64,000 bases of DNA, from the NCBI RefSeq assembly GCF_021246445.1, contig NZ_JAJQXW010000001.1, forward strand, positions 124,001 through 188,000. The letters are read 5' to 3'. Every line of letters starts with the position of its first letter. Position 1 is the first letter of the stretch. This document shows positions 12,662-20,680 of this stretch, one piece after another. The DNA comes from Rhabdothermincola salaria (lineage in GTDB: Bacteria > Actinomycetota > Acidimicrobiia > Acidimicrobiales > Acidimicrobilacustridaceae). The notes beneath the pieces were generated by a model that was not told the origin of the DNA, made no database searches, and was given only the letters and a program-made list of their open reading frames with translations. The translations under genes and the position numbers were made by a program.

Positions 12662-13702
12662 TCAGACCTCGGGCCAGGCGCGACGGGGCCGGCGCCGGCC
12701 GCCTCGTCGGTCGCCGAGGGCCCACGTGCGGCGCCATGCCCCGACACCCGGACCCTGCAGCGACGGGGTCTCCCCGGCCGCGGCCCGCTTGCGGGCCTGC
12801 CACCAGTCGCTGCCGGCCTCGTCGGCCAGAGCGGCCACGGCTCGTTCGATGCGCACCGCCATGTTGCGGGAGTCGTCGTCGGGCCCGGGCACGATGGGGT
12901 CGCCGAAGGTGACGGTGGTGGGGGTGGGGCGGGGCACGTTCTTGCCCTTGCGCAGGATGCGCCCGGTGCCTTCGAGGTGGACGGGCACCACGGGCACCCG
13001 GCAGCGGATGGCCAGGTAGGCGGCGCCGCCGCGGAAGGCCTGGCCCCACCCGTCGGGGGAGCGTCCGCCCTCCGGGAAGATGAGCATGCTCCACCCGTCG
13101 TCGATCAGCTCGGCCGCCTGGTCGGCGGACGTGCGGGTCACCTTGGTGCGCTCGATCGGGATGGCGCCGATGACCAGGGCCGACAGGGTGGAGGTGACCC
13201 GGTTGCCGAAGAAGTAGTCGGCGGCCGCGCCGATGAAGAGGTGGTGCCGCCACGGTTCGGGGATGACCGACAGCATCAGGGGGGTGTCGACGTGGCTGTG
13301 GTGGTTGGCGGCGAAGACCACCGGTCCGTCGAGGTCGGCGAGGCGGTCGGTGCCCTTGACGGTGGGGGTGGCCAGCAGGTCCATGGTGGGACGCACGACG
13401 CCCTCGACCAGCAGGACCCGGGCGGCGCGGGCCGGATAGGACCGGGCCCACTCGGTGTCGTAGGCGGCGCCCACCTTGCTCTCGGCCGGAGGCACCTCGA
13501 CCCCTGCCGGCACCGTGGGAGCGCGGAGGGGCGCCGGCAGGGCGCGTCCCAGGGCGGCTGCGCCGGCGCGCCCGGCCGTGCCCGCCGCAGTGCGGTTCAC
13601 CGGGAGGCGCTTGACGAGCTCGACGGCCTGGGACCGCGTGATCGGCATGCGCCGACCGGTCCAGTCTCCGAGGCCACCGTTGCCGGTGCTGTGACGGCTC
13701 AT
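12662..13702 (-). CDS. PlsC-type 1-acylglycerol-3-phosphate acyltransferase-like protein
   Basis: 346 residues. A roughly 100-residue N-terminal extension precedes the acyltransferase fold, which shows AANHHSHVDTP (H134-X4-D139), AIPIERTK, IFPEGGRSPDG and VPVVPVHLEG, so all acyltransferase blocks are intact. It would move an acyl group from acyl-CoA or acyl-ACP to a glycerolipid or another alcohol at the membrane. It is the last gene of a minus-strand operon, 13 bp after the LarA-like stop, so its acceptor may be a product of that pathway. The C-terminal tail is Arg-rich ([12 protein letters not shown]). Confidence 0.85.
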   Translation of the reverse strand: MSRHSTGNGGLGDWTGRRMPITRSQAVELVKRLPVNRTAAGTAGRAGAAALGRALPAPLRAPTVPAGVEVPPAESKVGAAYDTEWARSYPARAARVLLVEGVVRPTMDLLATPTVKGTDRLADLDGPVVFAANHHSHVDTPLMLSVIPEPWRHHLFIGAAADYFFGNRVTSTLSALVIGAIPIERTKVTRTSADQAAELIDDGWSMLIFPEGGRSPDGWGQAFRGGAAYLAIRCRVPVVPVHLEGTGRILRKGKNVPRPTPTTVTFGDPIVPGPDDDSRNMAVRIERAVAALADEAGSDWWQARKRAAAGETPSLQGPGVGAWRRTWALGDRRGGRRRPRRAWPEV

Positions 13703-13715
13703 GATCTCGCCGGCC

Positions 13716-15311
13716 TCAGGTGACGTCGGCCATGAGGATGGGCGGGTTGTGCAGGTGGGTGATGGAGGCGTCGGGACCGACGACGTCGCTCGCCATCTCC
13801 AGAGCGTCCTGCAGAGTGCTGGCCGGCTTGAACCCCAACCGGCGCACGGCCCGGACATCGCCGCCGACGATGATCACCTGCCCCACGTGCTGGAGTGCGT
13901 GCGCGCACCAGTACCACATGTAGAAGGGGTGCACGCCGTGGTAGGCGTAGCTGGTGCGGTAGAGGTGGCGGTACCACTCGTCCTCCGCGAAGCCCTTCTC
14001 GAACTCGGCCTCGATGCGCACCGGGTCGGTGGTCTCGGCCAGCACCTGCTCGAAGAAGTCGATGTAGCTCGGGTGGTGCACCGGGTGGAACTCCCACGGC
14101 GTCGGGTGGCTCATGACGACCACGCCACCCTCTCGCACCGGAGGCTTGCCCCGGTAGAGGTTGAAGAAGTACCCGAGCCCGAGGCACGCCACCAGGATCG
14201 GGTTGAGGATGGAGTTCACGTTGTAGGGGCTGATGTAGGGCAGCCCCATGGTGAGGATGTCGGTCTGGCCCTCCACCGGCACCAGGTGCTGCTTGTAGAC
14301 GTTCTCGGTGGTGAGCTCGTGGACGGCCTCGACCTCGCCGGCCTGCACCGACGTCATGGCGTGGGGAGCCTGCCAGCTCTGGAAGACCGAACGGCGGGTG
14401 CGCTGGGGCATGCGGTCGAGGCCGGCCTTCATGGCGGCGAAGGAGATGCGGTCCTTGGCGTTCCACTCCCATTCGCGCTTCTGCAGCACGCTCATGGGCC
14501 CCTCGGTGCCGAAGACGTTGTTGTTCATGGTCGTCTCGACCTGGAAGACCTTGACGCCGGAGTCCTTGAGCACCTTGCCCATGCGCCAGTTCGAGGAGTG
14601 CAGCTCGGAGGCGTGGCGGTCCATGAAGGACTTGGAGTGCCGCATGGTCTTGACGTTGTGGTGGTGGCGCAGGCTGCGGTAGCTGGCCAGGCCGGTGGCA
14701 GTGGACTTCCAGCCGCCGTCCATGGAGACGAGGTTGATGTTGACGTAGACGATGAGGTCGCTGGTGGCGGCCCGCTTGTTGATCTCGACCTCTTCGCCCT
14801 GGTCGGTGGTGCCGAGGTACTCGAGGTTGTCGGGGTCCTCGGCGTCGTGGTTGACGAGCAGGCCGTGAGGGGCGAAGGCGTCGTAGACCCGGTCGCCCAC
14901 GGCGTGGCGCAGCTCGGCTTCGGTCATGCGCCGGTGCAGGGCCAGGGCGGCGATCAGCATGACGTCGTCGACGCCGGCCTCCGCGGCCAGGTCGAGCACC
15001 GCCTCGATGACCCGCTGGCGGATGTCGGGCCGCTTCATGGGCGGCAGCGGCAAGGAGATGTCGTCGAAGGCGATGGTGAGCTTCATGCCCGGCGTGAGCA
15101 GGGCGGGAAGCGGCTCGCTGTCGCCGAGGGGGTTGAGCAGGGCGTGCCGGATGGCGGCGTCGGGGTGCTCGAGCGCCTCGATGGGCTCGGCCGGGTAGAG
15201 CACCCGGCTGCGCCCGGCGGGCAGCTTCTCGAGCCGGAACCCCTCGCCGTGGTGGAAGAGGATCGGCGGCGTCGAACGATCGACGTCGAGCACGAAGCCT
15301 GGTCTAGGCAC
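13716..15311 (-). CDS. Long LarA-like (DUF2088, lactate racemase family) protein
   Basis: 531 residues against about 425 for lactate racemase. LarA enzymes use a nickel-pincer nucleotide to racemise 2-hydroxy acids. Residues about 70-215 match the N-terminal LarA domain: FDDISLPLPPM, then ALALHRRMTEAE (H126, equivalent to His108 of the Lactobacillus enzyme), and DGGWKST (K202, equivalent to the cofactor-linked Lys184). A histidine cluster at 216-218 fits nickel ligand His200. The H-to-K spacing is 76 in both. The position of the second catalytic histidine (His174) is not histidine. The GTG start at 15311 overlaps the dehydrogenase stop by 8 bp. No larB, larC or larE lies in the window. Substrate unknown. 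Confidence 0.8.
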   Translation of the reverse strand: MPRPGFVLDVDRSTPPILFHHGEGFRLEKLPAGRSRVLYPAEPIEALEHPDAAIRHALLNPLGDSEPLPALLTPGMKLTIAFDDISLPLPPMKRPDIRQRVIEAVLDLAAEAGVDDVMLIAALALHRRMTEAELRHAVGDRVYDAFAPHGLLVNHDAEDPDNLEYLGTTDQGEEVEINKRAATSDLIVYVNINLVSMDGGWKSTATGLASYRSLRHHHNVKTMRHSKSFMDRHASELHSSNWRMGKVLKDSGVKVFQVETTMNNNVFGTEGPMSVLQKREWEWNAKDRISFAAMKAGLDRMPQRTRRSVFQSWQAPHAMTSVQAGEVEAVHELTTENVYKQHLVPVEGQTDILTMGLPYISPYNVNSILNPILVACLGLGYFFNLYRGKPPVREGGVVVMSHPTPWEFHPVHHPSYIDFFEQVLAETTDPVRIEAEFEKGFAEDEWYRHLYRTSYAYHGVHPFYMWYWCAHALQHVGQVIIVGGDVRAVRRLGFKPASTLQDALEMASDVVGPDASITHLHNPPILMADVT

Positions 15312-16521
15312 GGTTGCGTTCCTTCTCGTTGCGGAGGTCGAAGGCGATGCGCACGGCCCCTCGGGGGCCGGCGGACGCGGCGTGGGCGATGGCGTCGGTG
15401 AAGCGGGCCAACGGGTACGTGGCGCTGACCAGCCGACCGAGGTCGGCGGCGTCGACCAGGTCGAAGGCCAGGTCGAAGGTGCGGTGGCGGGCGCCGTCGG
15501 CGAGGACCTCGGTGCCGTAGGCGTAGGCCCCGGCCAGGGTGATCTCGCGCTGCCACAGGCCGGTGAGGTCGACCTGGGTGTGGCCGGGCATGCCCACCAT
15601 GGTGATGCGGCCCCGGGGGCGCACCACGGCGAGGGCTTGGGCGAGGGAGGTGTCGTTGCCCACGCAGTCGATGACCACGTCGGCGCCCCCGGTGAGGCGC
15701 ACGATGTCGCCGTCACCGATCGCCATGGTGCCGGTGGCCCGCCGCACGGCCCGGGCGATCTCTCCGGGAGCCACGACGGTGTGGGCGCCGAGCTGGGCGG
15801 CCAGGTCGCGCTGCACGGGGTGCTTGGCCACGGCCAGCACCGTGCAGGCGGGGGCGAAGCGGGTCAGGGCGGCGATGGTCAGCAGGCCGAGGGCTCCGGC
15901 GCCGAGGACCACCACGAGATCTCCTTCGCGGACCTGGGCGGCCAGGGCACCGTGCACCGCACAGGCCGTGGGCTCGACCATGACCGCGGCTTCGTCGCTC
16001 CAGTGCGCGGGTACGGCGTGCAGCTGGCTGGCGTGGGCGACCATGCGGGTGGACCAGCCACCCCCGGTGTCGCAGCAGAACCCGGTCTGCAACCCGGGTT
16101 CGATGGCCCCGAAGGCGATGCGCTCGCAGTTGCCGAGGTCGCCGCGGGCGCAGGCGTCGCAGACGGGGTCGATGCCGCGGGTGACGCAGCCGAGGACGGG
16201 CTCCACCACGACGCGGCCGGCGGGCACCTCGCCCACGGCCTCGTCGAGGTCGGCGACGACCTCGTGGCCGGGCACGAACGGGAACGAGACGATGGGCTCG
16301 AAGTAGCGCGAGCTGTGACCGTCGATGGTGGCCAGGTCGGATCCGCAGATGCCGGCCAGTCGGGGCTTGATCTCGGTCCAGTCGGAGCCGGGCGGCTCGG
16401 GCGGGTCGACGGAGCGCAACCGCAGGGGTCCGACCTTGGCGCCGGCGCCTCCGGCCAGCCGTCCGGCGACGGCCGCCGCCGCGAAGCGGGGCACGTTGCG
16501 TTCGAAGCGGAGGGCCTTCAC
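15304..16521 (-). CDS. Zinc-dependent medium-chain alcohol dehydrogenase
   Basis: 405 residues, an NAD(P)-dependent alcohol/aldehyde oxidoreductase. Catalytic zinc ligands are in GICGSD (C59) and GHE (H86, E87), with MVEPTA (E183) further on. The structural-zinc lobe has four cysteines (C112, C121, C124, C132). The Rossmann motif VLGAGALG lies near 205-212. Compared with typical members it has an N-terminal stretch (residues 10-35) rich in Ala and Gly. The GTG start at 16521 overlaps the upstream stop in GTGA, and its own stop overlaps the LarA-like start, so translation is probably coupled. It may act on the aldehyde or alcohol made by the acyl-CoA reductase or on a hydroxy acid handled by the LarA-like protein. 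Confidence 0.85.
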   Translation of the reverse strand: MKALRFERNVPRFAAAAVAGRLAGGAGAKVGPLRLRSVDPPEPPGSDWTEIKPRLAGICGSDLATIDGHSSRYFEPIVSFPFVPGHEVVADLDEAVGEVPAGRVVVEPVLGCVTRGIDPVCDACARGDLGNCERIAFGAIEPGLQTGFCCDTGGGWSTRMVAHASQLHAVPAHWSDEAAVMVEPTACAVHGALAAQVREGDLVVVLGAGALGLLTIAALTRFAPACTVLAVAKHPVQRDLAAQLGAHTVVAPGEIARAVRRATGTMAIGDGDIVRLTGGADVVIDCVGNDTSLAQALAVVRPRGRITMVGMPGHTQVDLTGLWQREITLAGAYAYGTEVLADGARHRTFDLAFDLVDAADLGRLVSATYPLARFTDAIAHAASAGPRGAVRIAFDLRNEKERNRA

Positions 16522-18881
16522 GCCGTGCCTCCGGGGACCAGTGGGTTGGCCAGCCCGCCGTGTCGGGTGCGACGGGGGCCGATGGGCACGAGGCGTCGGG
16601 GAGCGCCCGGGGCCTTGGCGAAGTGCTCGACCAGCCAGCCCCGCTTGCGGGCCAGGGCGGCCAGGCGGGTCTCGGGGTTGACGGCGACCGGGAAGCCCGC
16701 CGCCTCGAGCATGGGCAGGTCGCTGGTGGAATCGGCGTAGGCGACGGTCTCGGACAGGTCGAGGCCGTGGGCGGCGGCGTAGTCCATGAGCACCTGCGCC
16801 CGGCTCTCGCCGGTGGGGGGCACGTCGGTCAGCTCACCGTCGTAGGCGCCGTGGCGCACGCCCATCTCGGCGGCCACGATGTCGTCGAAGAGAGGGGTCA
16901 GCGGCTTGACCACGAAGTCGAGGGCGCCGGTGATCAACACCGTGCGGTGGCCCGCCGCCCGGTGCTCACGCACCCGCCGGATGGCTGCGGGGAACGACTT
17001 GGCGATGATGAGTCGACTGAACATCTCGGCGGCGTCCTCGTCGATCTGCTGCACCGGGGCGCCGTCGTAGCGCCGGTAGAAGAAGCGCAGGAAGTCGCTG
17101 CGGTCGGCTCGGTCGAGGCTGAGCAGCGACGGCCCCTCGGCGAGCAGGGATGCGGCGAAGCGCAGGCGCTCGTCGCGAGGCATGCGGCGGGTGGCGAGGT
17201 AGGCGTAGCTGGCCACCACGTTGGAGGCGATGAGGGTGTTCTCGAGGTCGAAGGCGGCCAGCTGGCGCTCGGGGGCCAGCACCTGGGCGCGCAGGCGCTC
17301 GGAGCGGCTGGGGCCGGTGCGGCCGCCGGGGGTGGTGCGCACCCGGGCCTGTTGGACGACCGAGGGGAGGAAGATGTCGGTGGTGAAGGAGTCCCACTCG
17401 ATGACGCGAGGGTCGAAGCAGAAGTCGCGTCGGTCGTCGTCGGTCTGGTCGTCCCACAGGGCGAGGAGCCGGTCGAGGCCGTAGACCGCCTCGCACTCGG
17501 CGTAGGCGCCGTAGAGCTCGACGTAGCCGAGGGCCTGCTCGGCCTCCTCGCGCTTGGACTCGAGCGAGGCGCTCCACTCGGCCTGCTTGCCTCGCAGGGG
17601 GAGCTGGGCCAGCACGCTCTCGGCTCGTTCGAGGGTCTTCTGGGCCCGTTGGAGCTGGCCCTGCACCCGACCCCGCCCCGGGAACGACCACTTGGCGACC
17701 ACGATGGGCTGGCCCTTGGGGTCGTAGAGGGGGTGCTCGAGGAACCAGTCCGAGACCAGGTCGACGAGGCGGCGGTAGTGCAAGGGGTTCTGCGAGCCCG
17801 AGGCGACCTGGACGACCTCGATGTCGGGCTCGGGCCCCTTGGCGGCGACCGCGATGATGGCGGCGCTGACCAGGTCGACGGGGATGACGTCGACGATGCC
17901 CTCGGGAACGCCGGGGAACTCCTTGAGCAGGCCGCGGGCGTAGCTGATGATGACCGGGTCGGCCATGCGGAAGCCGCGGATCCAGCCCGGGCGGGGTTCG
18001 GCCAGGGCGGTCTCGATGATGGAGGGCCGCACGATGCTGACGGGCACGTCGCCGCGGTTCTCGTTGAGGGCCAGCTCGCCGAGGGCCTTGGTGTAGGCGT
18101 AGGCGTCGGGCCAGCCGAGCGACGCAGCGCGGGCCCGCCCGGCTTCGACCATGCGGTCGCCGACCCACCGGCTGCGCAGCTGCTCGGTCTTGTCGGACAG
18201 CAGGGGGCTGCCGGCGGCACCGAGCTCGCGGCGGGCCCGGGCCCGGAACTCGGCGAGCTTCTCGGGGGTGCGGCTCTGGGCCTCGGCGTCGCTGCGGGCC
18301 CGGCGGGCCCCCTCGACCTCCTTGCGCCAGTCGACGTCGACGAAGAAGGGGCTCTCGTCGACGAGCTGCTCGGGGGCCGAGCCCCGTCGGTTGCCGGCCA
18401 CGTAGCAGGTGGACACCGCCACCAGGTGAGGTGCCACCCCCATCTCGTTGAGCACGGCGGCGATGCGGCTGGGGCCGAGCAGGTTCACCTCGACGGCGCT
18501 GTCGAGGGGGGAGTCGAAGCTGACGGTGGCGGCCGAGTGGATGACGACGTCGCAGCCGGCGAGCAGGGCGCGTCCGGCCTCGTCGAGCCCGAGGCCGTCG
18601 CGGCCGACGTCGCCGGCGACGGCGGTGATGCGCCGAGCGGTCATCTCGGCGAAGCCGTCCTTGCCGAGCTCGCCCCGGAGGCGGTCGAAGGCGTCGTTCT
18701 TCAGGATCTCGCGGGCCACACGCTGCTCGATCGAGGAGCGCTTGCCCGGTCGCACCAGCAGCACGAGCTCGCAGTCCGGCACGCTGCGCAGGAGCCGCTC
18801 GAGCAGGTTGGTGCCGAGGAACCCGGTGGTACCGGTGATGAAGAGGCGCTTTCCGGCCAGGGCCGCAGGAATCACCGTCAT
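16518..18881 (-). CDS. Fatty acyl-CoA reductase (SDR) fused to HAD-IB phosphatase
   Basis: 787 residues with two enzymes. Residues 10-380 are an extended SDR of the male-sterility/fatty acyl-CoA reductase type: TGTTGFLGTN (17-25), VSTCYV (S157), YAYTK (Y261, K265). This class reduces acyl-CoA to an aldehyde or alcohol with NADPH. Residues about 400-520 form a linker with a helical, charged segment. Residues 541-760 are a HAD-IB domain: AFDLENTLI (D545, E547), LITGALDF and YADSTSDLP (D717, D721). The second acid of motif I is Glu instead of Asp, as in ThrH-type phosphatases. It heads the operon, 6 bp from a palindrome shared with the divergent TetR gene. Confidence 0.85.
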   Translation of the reverse strand: MTVIPAALAGKRLFITGTTGFLGTNLLERLLRSVPDCELVLLVRPGKRSSIEQRVAREILKNDAFDRLRGELGKDGFAEMTARRITAVAGDVGRDGLGLDEAGRALLAGCDVVIHSAATVSFDSPLDSAVEVNLLGPSRIAAVLNEMGVAPHLVAVSTCYVAGNRRGSAPEQLVDESPFFVDVDWRKEVEGARRARSDAEAQSRTPEKLAEFRARARRELGAAGSPLLSDKTEQLRSRWVGDRMVEAGRARAASLGWPDAYAYTKALGELALNENRGDVPVSIVRPSIIETALAEPRPGWIRGFRMADPVIISYARGLLKEFPGVPEGIVDVIPVDLVSAAIIAVAAKGPEPDIEVVQVASGSQNPLHYRRLVDLVSDWFLEHPLYDPKGQPIVVAKWSFPGRGRVQGQLQRAQKTLERAESVLAQLPLRGKQAEWSASLESKREEAEQALGYVELYGAYAECEAVYGLDRLLALWDDQTDDDRRDFCFDPRVIEWDSFTTDIFLPSVVQQARVRTTPGGRTGPSRSERLRAQVLAPERQLAAFDLENTLIASNVVASYAYLATRRMPRDERLRFAASLLAEGPSLLSLDRADRSDFLRFFYRRYDGAPVQQIDEDAAEMFSRLIIAKSFPAAIRRVREHRAAGHRTVLITGALDFVVKPLTPLFDDIVAAEMGVRHGAYDGELTDVPPTGESRAQVLMDYAAAHGLDLSETVAYADSTSDLPMLEAAGFPVAVNPETRLAALARKRGWLVEHFAKAPGAPRRLVPIGPRRTRHGGLANPLVPGGTA

Positions 18882-18885
18882 TGTC

Positions 18886-18897
18886 TACCACTTGGTA
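18886..18897. promoter_or_regulatory. Palindromic operator candidate TACCA-CT-TGGTA
   Basis: A perfect 5-2-5 inverted repeat lies 4 bp before the acyl-CoA reductase ATG. Its left part GTCTACCA (18883-18890) is repeated at 18907-18914, over the presumed tetR promoter. Sites this close to both starts fit a TetR repressor controlling itself and the operon. Confidence 0.5.
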
Positions 18898-18909
18898 AGT
18901 GAGGGGGTC

Positions 18910-18915
18910 TACCAT
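18910..18915 (+). promoter_or_regulatory. -10 hexamer TACCAT for tetR
   Basis: TACCAT lies 7 bp before the GTG at 18923, the same spacing as other leaderless-looking genes here. It decides the TetR start over the upstream GTG at 18899. Confidence 0.45.
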
Positions 18916-18922
18916 CGCCCTC

Positions 18923-19558
18923 GTGGCGACCACGGTGGAGCCGGCCCGCGCCGGTGGGACTCGAGCGGAGAGGGCCCGCCTCACCGATGATCGCATCCTC
19001 GCGGCGGCGCTGCAGTCGTTCGGCACCAAGGGCTACGACGCCACCTCCCTCGACCAGCTGGCGGCCGAGCTCGGTGTCACCAAGCAGACGATCCTCTACC
19101 ACCACCCGTCGAAGGCGGCCCTCCTCGACGCCGTGATCGACCGGGCGTCGGCCGACCTCGTCGCCACCTTCGACGCCGCTCTGGCCGCCGCCGGTCCCGG
19201 GTGGGAACGCGTCGAGACCGTGGTGCGGTCCGTGTTCCGGCTGGCCCTGCGCCGCCCCGAGCTCCTGGGCCTGCTGCGCGAGGTGAGCCGGCTCGGCCCT
19301 CCGGCCGCCACCCGGGTCGCCGCCAACCTCGACGTCCTGGTGCACCGGGCCCGGGCGTTCCTCGAATCCGAGATGGACGCCGGCCACGTGCGCCGCAGCG
19401 ACCCGAACCTGCTGTTGGTGTCGGCCTACTCCACCGTGATCGGCGTGGCCACCGAGGTCGAGGTGCTGCGGGCAGTGGGCATCGAGCCCACCCTGCGCAC
19501 CACCGTCAAGCGCCGCCAGGAGCTGCTCGCCTTCCTCCGCTCGGCGCTGGTGCCGTGA
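18923..19558 (+). CDS. TetR-family transcriptional regulator
   Basis: 211 residues. The N-terminal HTH is clear: RLTDDRILAAALQSFGTKGYDATSLDQLAAELGVTKQTILYHHPSKAALLDAVI, described here by its parts DRILAAALQSFGTKGYDATS and LGVTKQTILYHHPSK. The C-terminal part is a helical ligand-binding domain with no recognised effector. It is divergent from the acyl-CoA reductase operon across a palindrome, so it most likely represses that operon and responds to one of its substrates, perhaps an acyl-CoA or fatty acid. The GTG at 18923 is preferred because of a -10 hexamer 7 bp upstream; GTG 18899 would add eight residues. Confidence 0.88.
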   Translation: MATTVEPARAGGTRAERARLTDDRILAAALQSFGTKGYDATSLDQLAAELGVTKQTILYHHPSKAALLDAVIDRASADLVATFDAALAAAGPGWERVETVVRSVFRLALRRPELLGLLREVSRLGPPAATRVAANLDVLVHRARAFLESEMDAGHVRRSDPNLLLVSAYSTVIGVATEVEVLRAVGIEPTLRTTVKRRQELLAFLRSALVP

Positions 19559-19791
19559 CCGACGAGCCTCGCCTGTCGCTCGCCGCGCTGGCCCCGGCGG
19601 TGCCCTTCATCGGTCTGGGCCTGGTGCTGCTCGGCGTGCGCACCCTGGTCTACGGCATCTCCGAGTCGGCGTGGCCGGTCACCGTCGCCGGCGCCATCGC
19701 CGTCCTGCTCGGCGCCGGGCTGGCCTGGTTCGGCTTCCGTCGGGGGGCCGGTCGAGGGCGCGGGGAGGGATCGCAGCCTCCCCGGGGCTGA
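19555..19791 (+). CDS. Small two-helix membrane protein coupled to tetR
   Basis: 78 residues, GTG start overlapping the TetR stop in GTGA, which implies translational coupling. Two hydrophobic segments (near PAVPFIGLGLVLLGVRTLVYG and VTVAGAIAVLLGAGLAWFGF) flank a short turn and a basic, Gly/Arg-rich C-terminus follows. I do not recognise a family. The overlap and the two convincing membrane segments are the evidence that it is real. Confidence 0.6.
   Translation: MTDEPRLSLAALAPAVPFIGLGLVLLGVRTLVYGISESAWPVTVAGAIAVLLGAGLAWFGFRRGAGRGRGEGSQPPRG
19762..19783. terminator. 7-bp-arm hairpin at end of the tetR unit
   Basis: GGGGAGG (19762-19768) and CCTCCCC (19777-19783) flank 8 nt. It overlaps the last codons of the small membrane protein and precedes the stop of the convergent SMP-30 gene. 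Confidence 0.45.
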
Positions 19792-19825
19792 CCCCACCCG
19801 GACGGCGTCGGCCGGTCGGGTCGCC

Positions 19826-20680
19826 TCAGGATCGAGTGACGCCAGGTACCTCGACGCGGAGCGCTTCGACCCGACCCCGGCGCTCGGTGATGGTGCGGGC
19901 CGGGTTGGTCGAGGCGCCGGTGCACACGTAGAGGGTGTGCCCGTCGGATCCGCCGAGGGCGCAGCCGTAGGGGGAACGGCCCGGGAACGGGACCCAGGCC
20001 ACCGCCCCCACGCTCTCCACGACGCGCATCACCCCCTCGTTCACCGGGTCCGCCACCCAGAGCGCGCCCTCGACGTCGAGGCACATGCCGTCGGGCACGT
20101 TGGGGCGCAGGTCGGCCCACACCCGGGGGCGGGCGAGGGAGCCGTCGGCCTGCACGTCGTAGGCGGAGATGCGCTGTCCGAACGTCTCGGCCACGAGCAG
20201 GGTGACGCCGTCTGCGCGTTCGAGCACCGCCGCGCCGTTGGGGAACAGCAGGTCCTCGGCCACCACCCAGGCCTCACCGTCGGGCTCGACGCACACCAGG
20301 CGGGCGCCGTCGGGTGCACCGTCGCCGAGAGGGTCGTGGCCGAACTCCCCGATGTAGGCGCGACCGTCGGTGGTGACCGCCATGTCGTTCCACGGGTGCG
20401 CGGCGAAGGCGTCGAGCGCGGCGATCGGCGTGGTGGTGCCGGTGCGGTCGGCGGCCACCAGCGTCCGGTCGTTCATGGACACCACGATCAACGTGCCGTC
20501 GGGCCACCAGCCCAGTCCGGCCGGCCACCCCTCGACCGCCGTGACGGGCTCGCCCTGCCCCTGTTCGGTCATGGCCCACACCCGACCGTCGTGGACGTCG
20601 GAGAACCAGAGCCGGTCGGCGTGCCACCGGGGGAACTTGGGAAAGGCCAGCTGGTCGAGCAAGACCGTCGATCCCGTCAT
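19826..20680 (-). CDS. SMP-30/gluconolactonase-like beta-propeller protein
   Basis: 284 residues of a six-bladed propeller lactonase family. Visible blocks are EFPRWH-like KFPRWHADRLWFSD, PWNDMAVTTDGRAYIGEFG, ADPVNEGVMRVVE and a late GGSDGHTLYVCTG. Members hydrolyse sugar or aromatic lactones with a divalent metal; the substrate here is unknown. The ATG at 20680 overlaps the stop of ddl in ATGA, so the gene is translated behind ddl, an unusual pairing. It converges with the tetR unit. Confidence 0.85.
   Translation of the reverse strand: MTGSTVLLDQLAFPKFPRWHADRLWFSDVHDGRVWAMTEQGQGEPVTAVEGWPAGLGWWPDGTLIVVSMNDRTLVAADRTGTTTPIAALDAFAAHPWNDMAVTTDGRAYIGEFGHDPLGDGAPDGARLVCVEPDGEAWVVAEDLLFPNGAAVLERADGVTLLVAETFGQRISAYDVQADGSLARPRVWADLRPNVPDGMCLDVEGALWVADPVNEGVMRVVESVGAVAWVPFPGRSPYGCALGGSDGHTLYVCTGASTNPARTITERRGRVEALRVEVPGVTRS

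Noticed and set aside
15312-15716. Upstream extension of the LarA-like frame
   Set aside because: The extension lies wholly within the dehydrogenase gene in another frame and reads as Ser/Pro/Thr-rich shadow sequence; GTG 15311 fits the 8-bp overlap.
16560-18902. 780-residue plus-strand frame opposite the acyl-CoA reductase
   Set aside because: Shadow frame of a gene with complete SDR and HAD motifs; no recognisable motif of its own.
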